From assembly GCA_018702715.1 (NCBI GenBank), contig JABIYQ010000071.1:1-7156 (forward strand): a stretch of DNA of 7,156 nucleotides, given 5' to 3'. The notes beneath the pieces are model-generated. The model had not been told where the DNA came from. It saw nothing but the letters and a program-made list of their open reading frames with translations, and did not search any database. Positions 6,369 through 7,156 of this stretch are shown here, in pieces. Each line of letters begins with the position of its first letter. Position 1 is the stretch's first letter. Made by a program: the position numbers and the translations under genes. The DNA is from Desulfobacula sp. Lineage in GTDB: Bacteria; Desulfobacterota; Desulfobacteria; Desulfobacterales; Desulfobacteraceae.

Positions 6369-7156
6369 TTATTTTAAAAAAGGGGTTAATGTTTCATGAT
6401 CCGGAGGTGTAAAATATCGGGTAGAATAGTTTTTTGCTTTTATCATGCCCGTTCTTTTCTCATCTGTTTCCAAAGCCTTTATTTCATTTAGCGAGGCATT
6501 CAAATCATTCATATTATCAACCACCCATTTACAATCATGTAAGGTTTCAATTGGATCACCATTTAATGGAGAGTCAATATTCAATTGAATCACAGGGATA
6601 CCGTTCATTAAGGCCTGAAGCCCGACTGAACTTTGCCTGTAAATAACACAAAAGCACCTTGACAGGTCCTCATCAAGCTTTTTTGATGAAATATAAAAAT
6701 TTTGAGGCAGTTGATTTACACATTGAGATAATAAGCCCGCAACGGGGACACTAGGATGACCTCTTAATATTATTTTATTTGGCTCTTTTAAGTGTTTGAA
6801 ATTTAACAATATCCAGTCCAGTAAAAAAATACACGACCAGGTACCATCCAGTGCAATCAAAATCGTATTATCAGCGCCATCGTCTAAAGATTCAGATACA
6901 TTAATCTGTGGAAATTCACGCAAAGAGCAGCCCGGATATAGTTCCAAATTTTTATAATCCCCGCGACAGGACAGCAGCTTTTTTGTTTCTGTTCCGCTTG
7001 TAACCAGCAGATCAGGACAAGGAGAGCCAAAACGTTCTTTTGATGTCCTGTGTATTTTCAAATTTAACGGGTAAACAACGGCGAAACTATACCCCAGTAT
7101 TTTTTTGCCTCGACCAAATTCTTTAAAGGCCTGTATAGAAGCTTTCTCTGTAATAT
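6369..7156 (-). CDS. Partial GT-B-like surface carbohydrate biosynthesis protein (5' end beyond window)
   Basis: The reading frame is open through the right edge, so 261 C-terminal residues are visible and the true start is outside. A TTG at 7061 is not needed as a start: the 31 codons before it carry family-like sequence (GKKILGYSFAVVYPLNLKIH). That segment, then CPDLLVTSGTETKKLL, a strand-turn ILIALDGTWS, IILRGHPSVP, and VIYRQSSVGLQALMNGIPVI near the end, match the layout of CDP-glycerol/polysialyltransferase-like GT-B proteins and related surface carbohydrate biosynthesis proteins. In these the xRxHP and SSV-xEAL-xxGxPVI segments line the donor site. Here the latter reads SSVGLQAL, with Gln where Glu is common. 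The gene is first in the visible polysaccharide cluster and is followed 31 nt downstream by the palindromic repeat. The assignment is by motif recognition only; the substrate is unknown. Confidence 0.62.
   Translation of the reverse strand, partial: ITEKASIQAFKEFGRGKKILGYSFAVVYPLNLKIHRTSKERFGSPCPDLLVTSGTETKKLLSCRGDYKNLELYPGCSLREFPQINVSESLDDGADNTILIALDGTWSCIFLLDWILLNFKHLKEPNKIILRGHPSVPVAGLLSQCVNQLPQNFYISSKKLDEDLSRCFCVIYRQSSVGLQALMNGIPVIQLNIDSPLNGDPIETLHDCKWVVDNMNDLNASLNEIKALETDEKRTGMIKAKNYSTRYFTPPDHETLTPFLK

Overview
The window is AT-rich DNA from a Gram-negative bacterium: it encodes a TolC-type outer-membrane channel and an HlyD-type periplasmic adaptor. The gene style and the IS21-like repeat array would fit Desulfobacterales or related Desulfobacterota. 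That placement is an impression from the sequence, not a demonstrated assignment. No rRNA, tRNA, CRISPR array or replication origin is visible.

Left part (1-2886, + strand). The first ~141 bases look like the end of an insertion sequence, with four tandem 23-bp units built on TGGACGGAAT...CGGAAT and a terminal CA. Directly behind it, and in frame with the repeats, lies an HlyD-family adaptor gene. Its natural N-terminus appears to have been replaced by IS sequence. A TolC-family outer-membrane protein gene follows with a 4-base overlap (GTGA). Together they are the periplasmic and outer-membrane parts of a type I secretion or efflux machine. The inner-membrane ABC transporter, or other energised partner, is not in the window and may lie beyond the insertion.

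Right part (2887-7156, - strand). A surface-polysaccharide cluster is transcribed leftward. In transcription order it holds a partial GT-B-like surface-carbohydrate transferase (runs off the right edge), a family 2 glycosyltransferase, an NAD-dependent sugar-nucleotide epimerase/dehydratase, and a family 4 (CapM-like) glycosyltransferase broken by a -1 frameshift at an A10 tract. The two halves of the family 4 gene rejoin to a normal-length 402-residue enzyme if one base is added. Its stop codon abuts the TolC stop codon, so the two operons converge with no spacer.

The most unusual non-coding feature is a ~102-bp palindromic repeat present twice (5148-5249 and 6265-6366), 97/102 identical and in the same orientation. 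The copies bracket the family 2 glycosyltransferase gene and lie 31-37 nt after the stop codons of the two preceding genes. Each has 20-bp arms and an invariant 30-nt loop that carries AGGAGG on the + strand (CCTCCT on the - strand). The copies could be a mobile miniature element, a conserved RNA structure, or cassette boundaries; the sequence alone does not decide.
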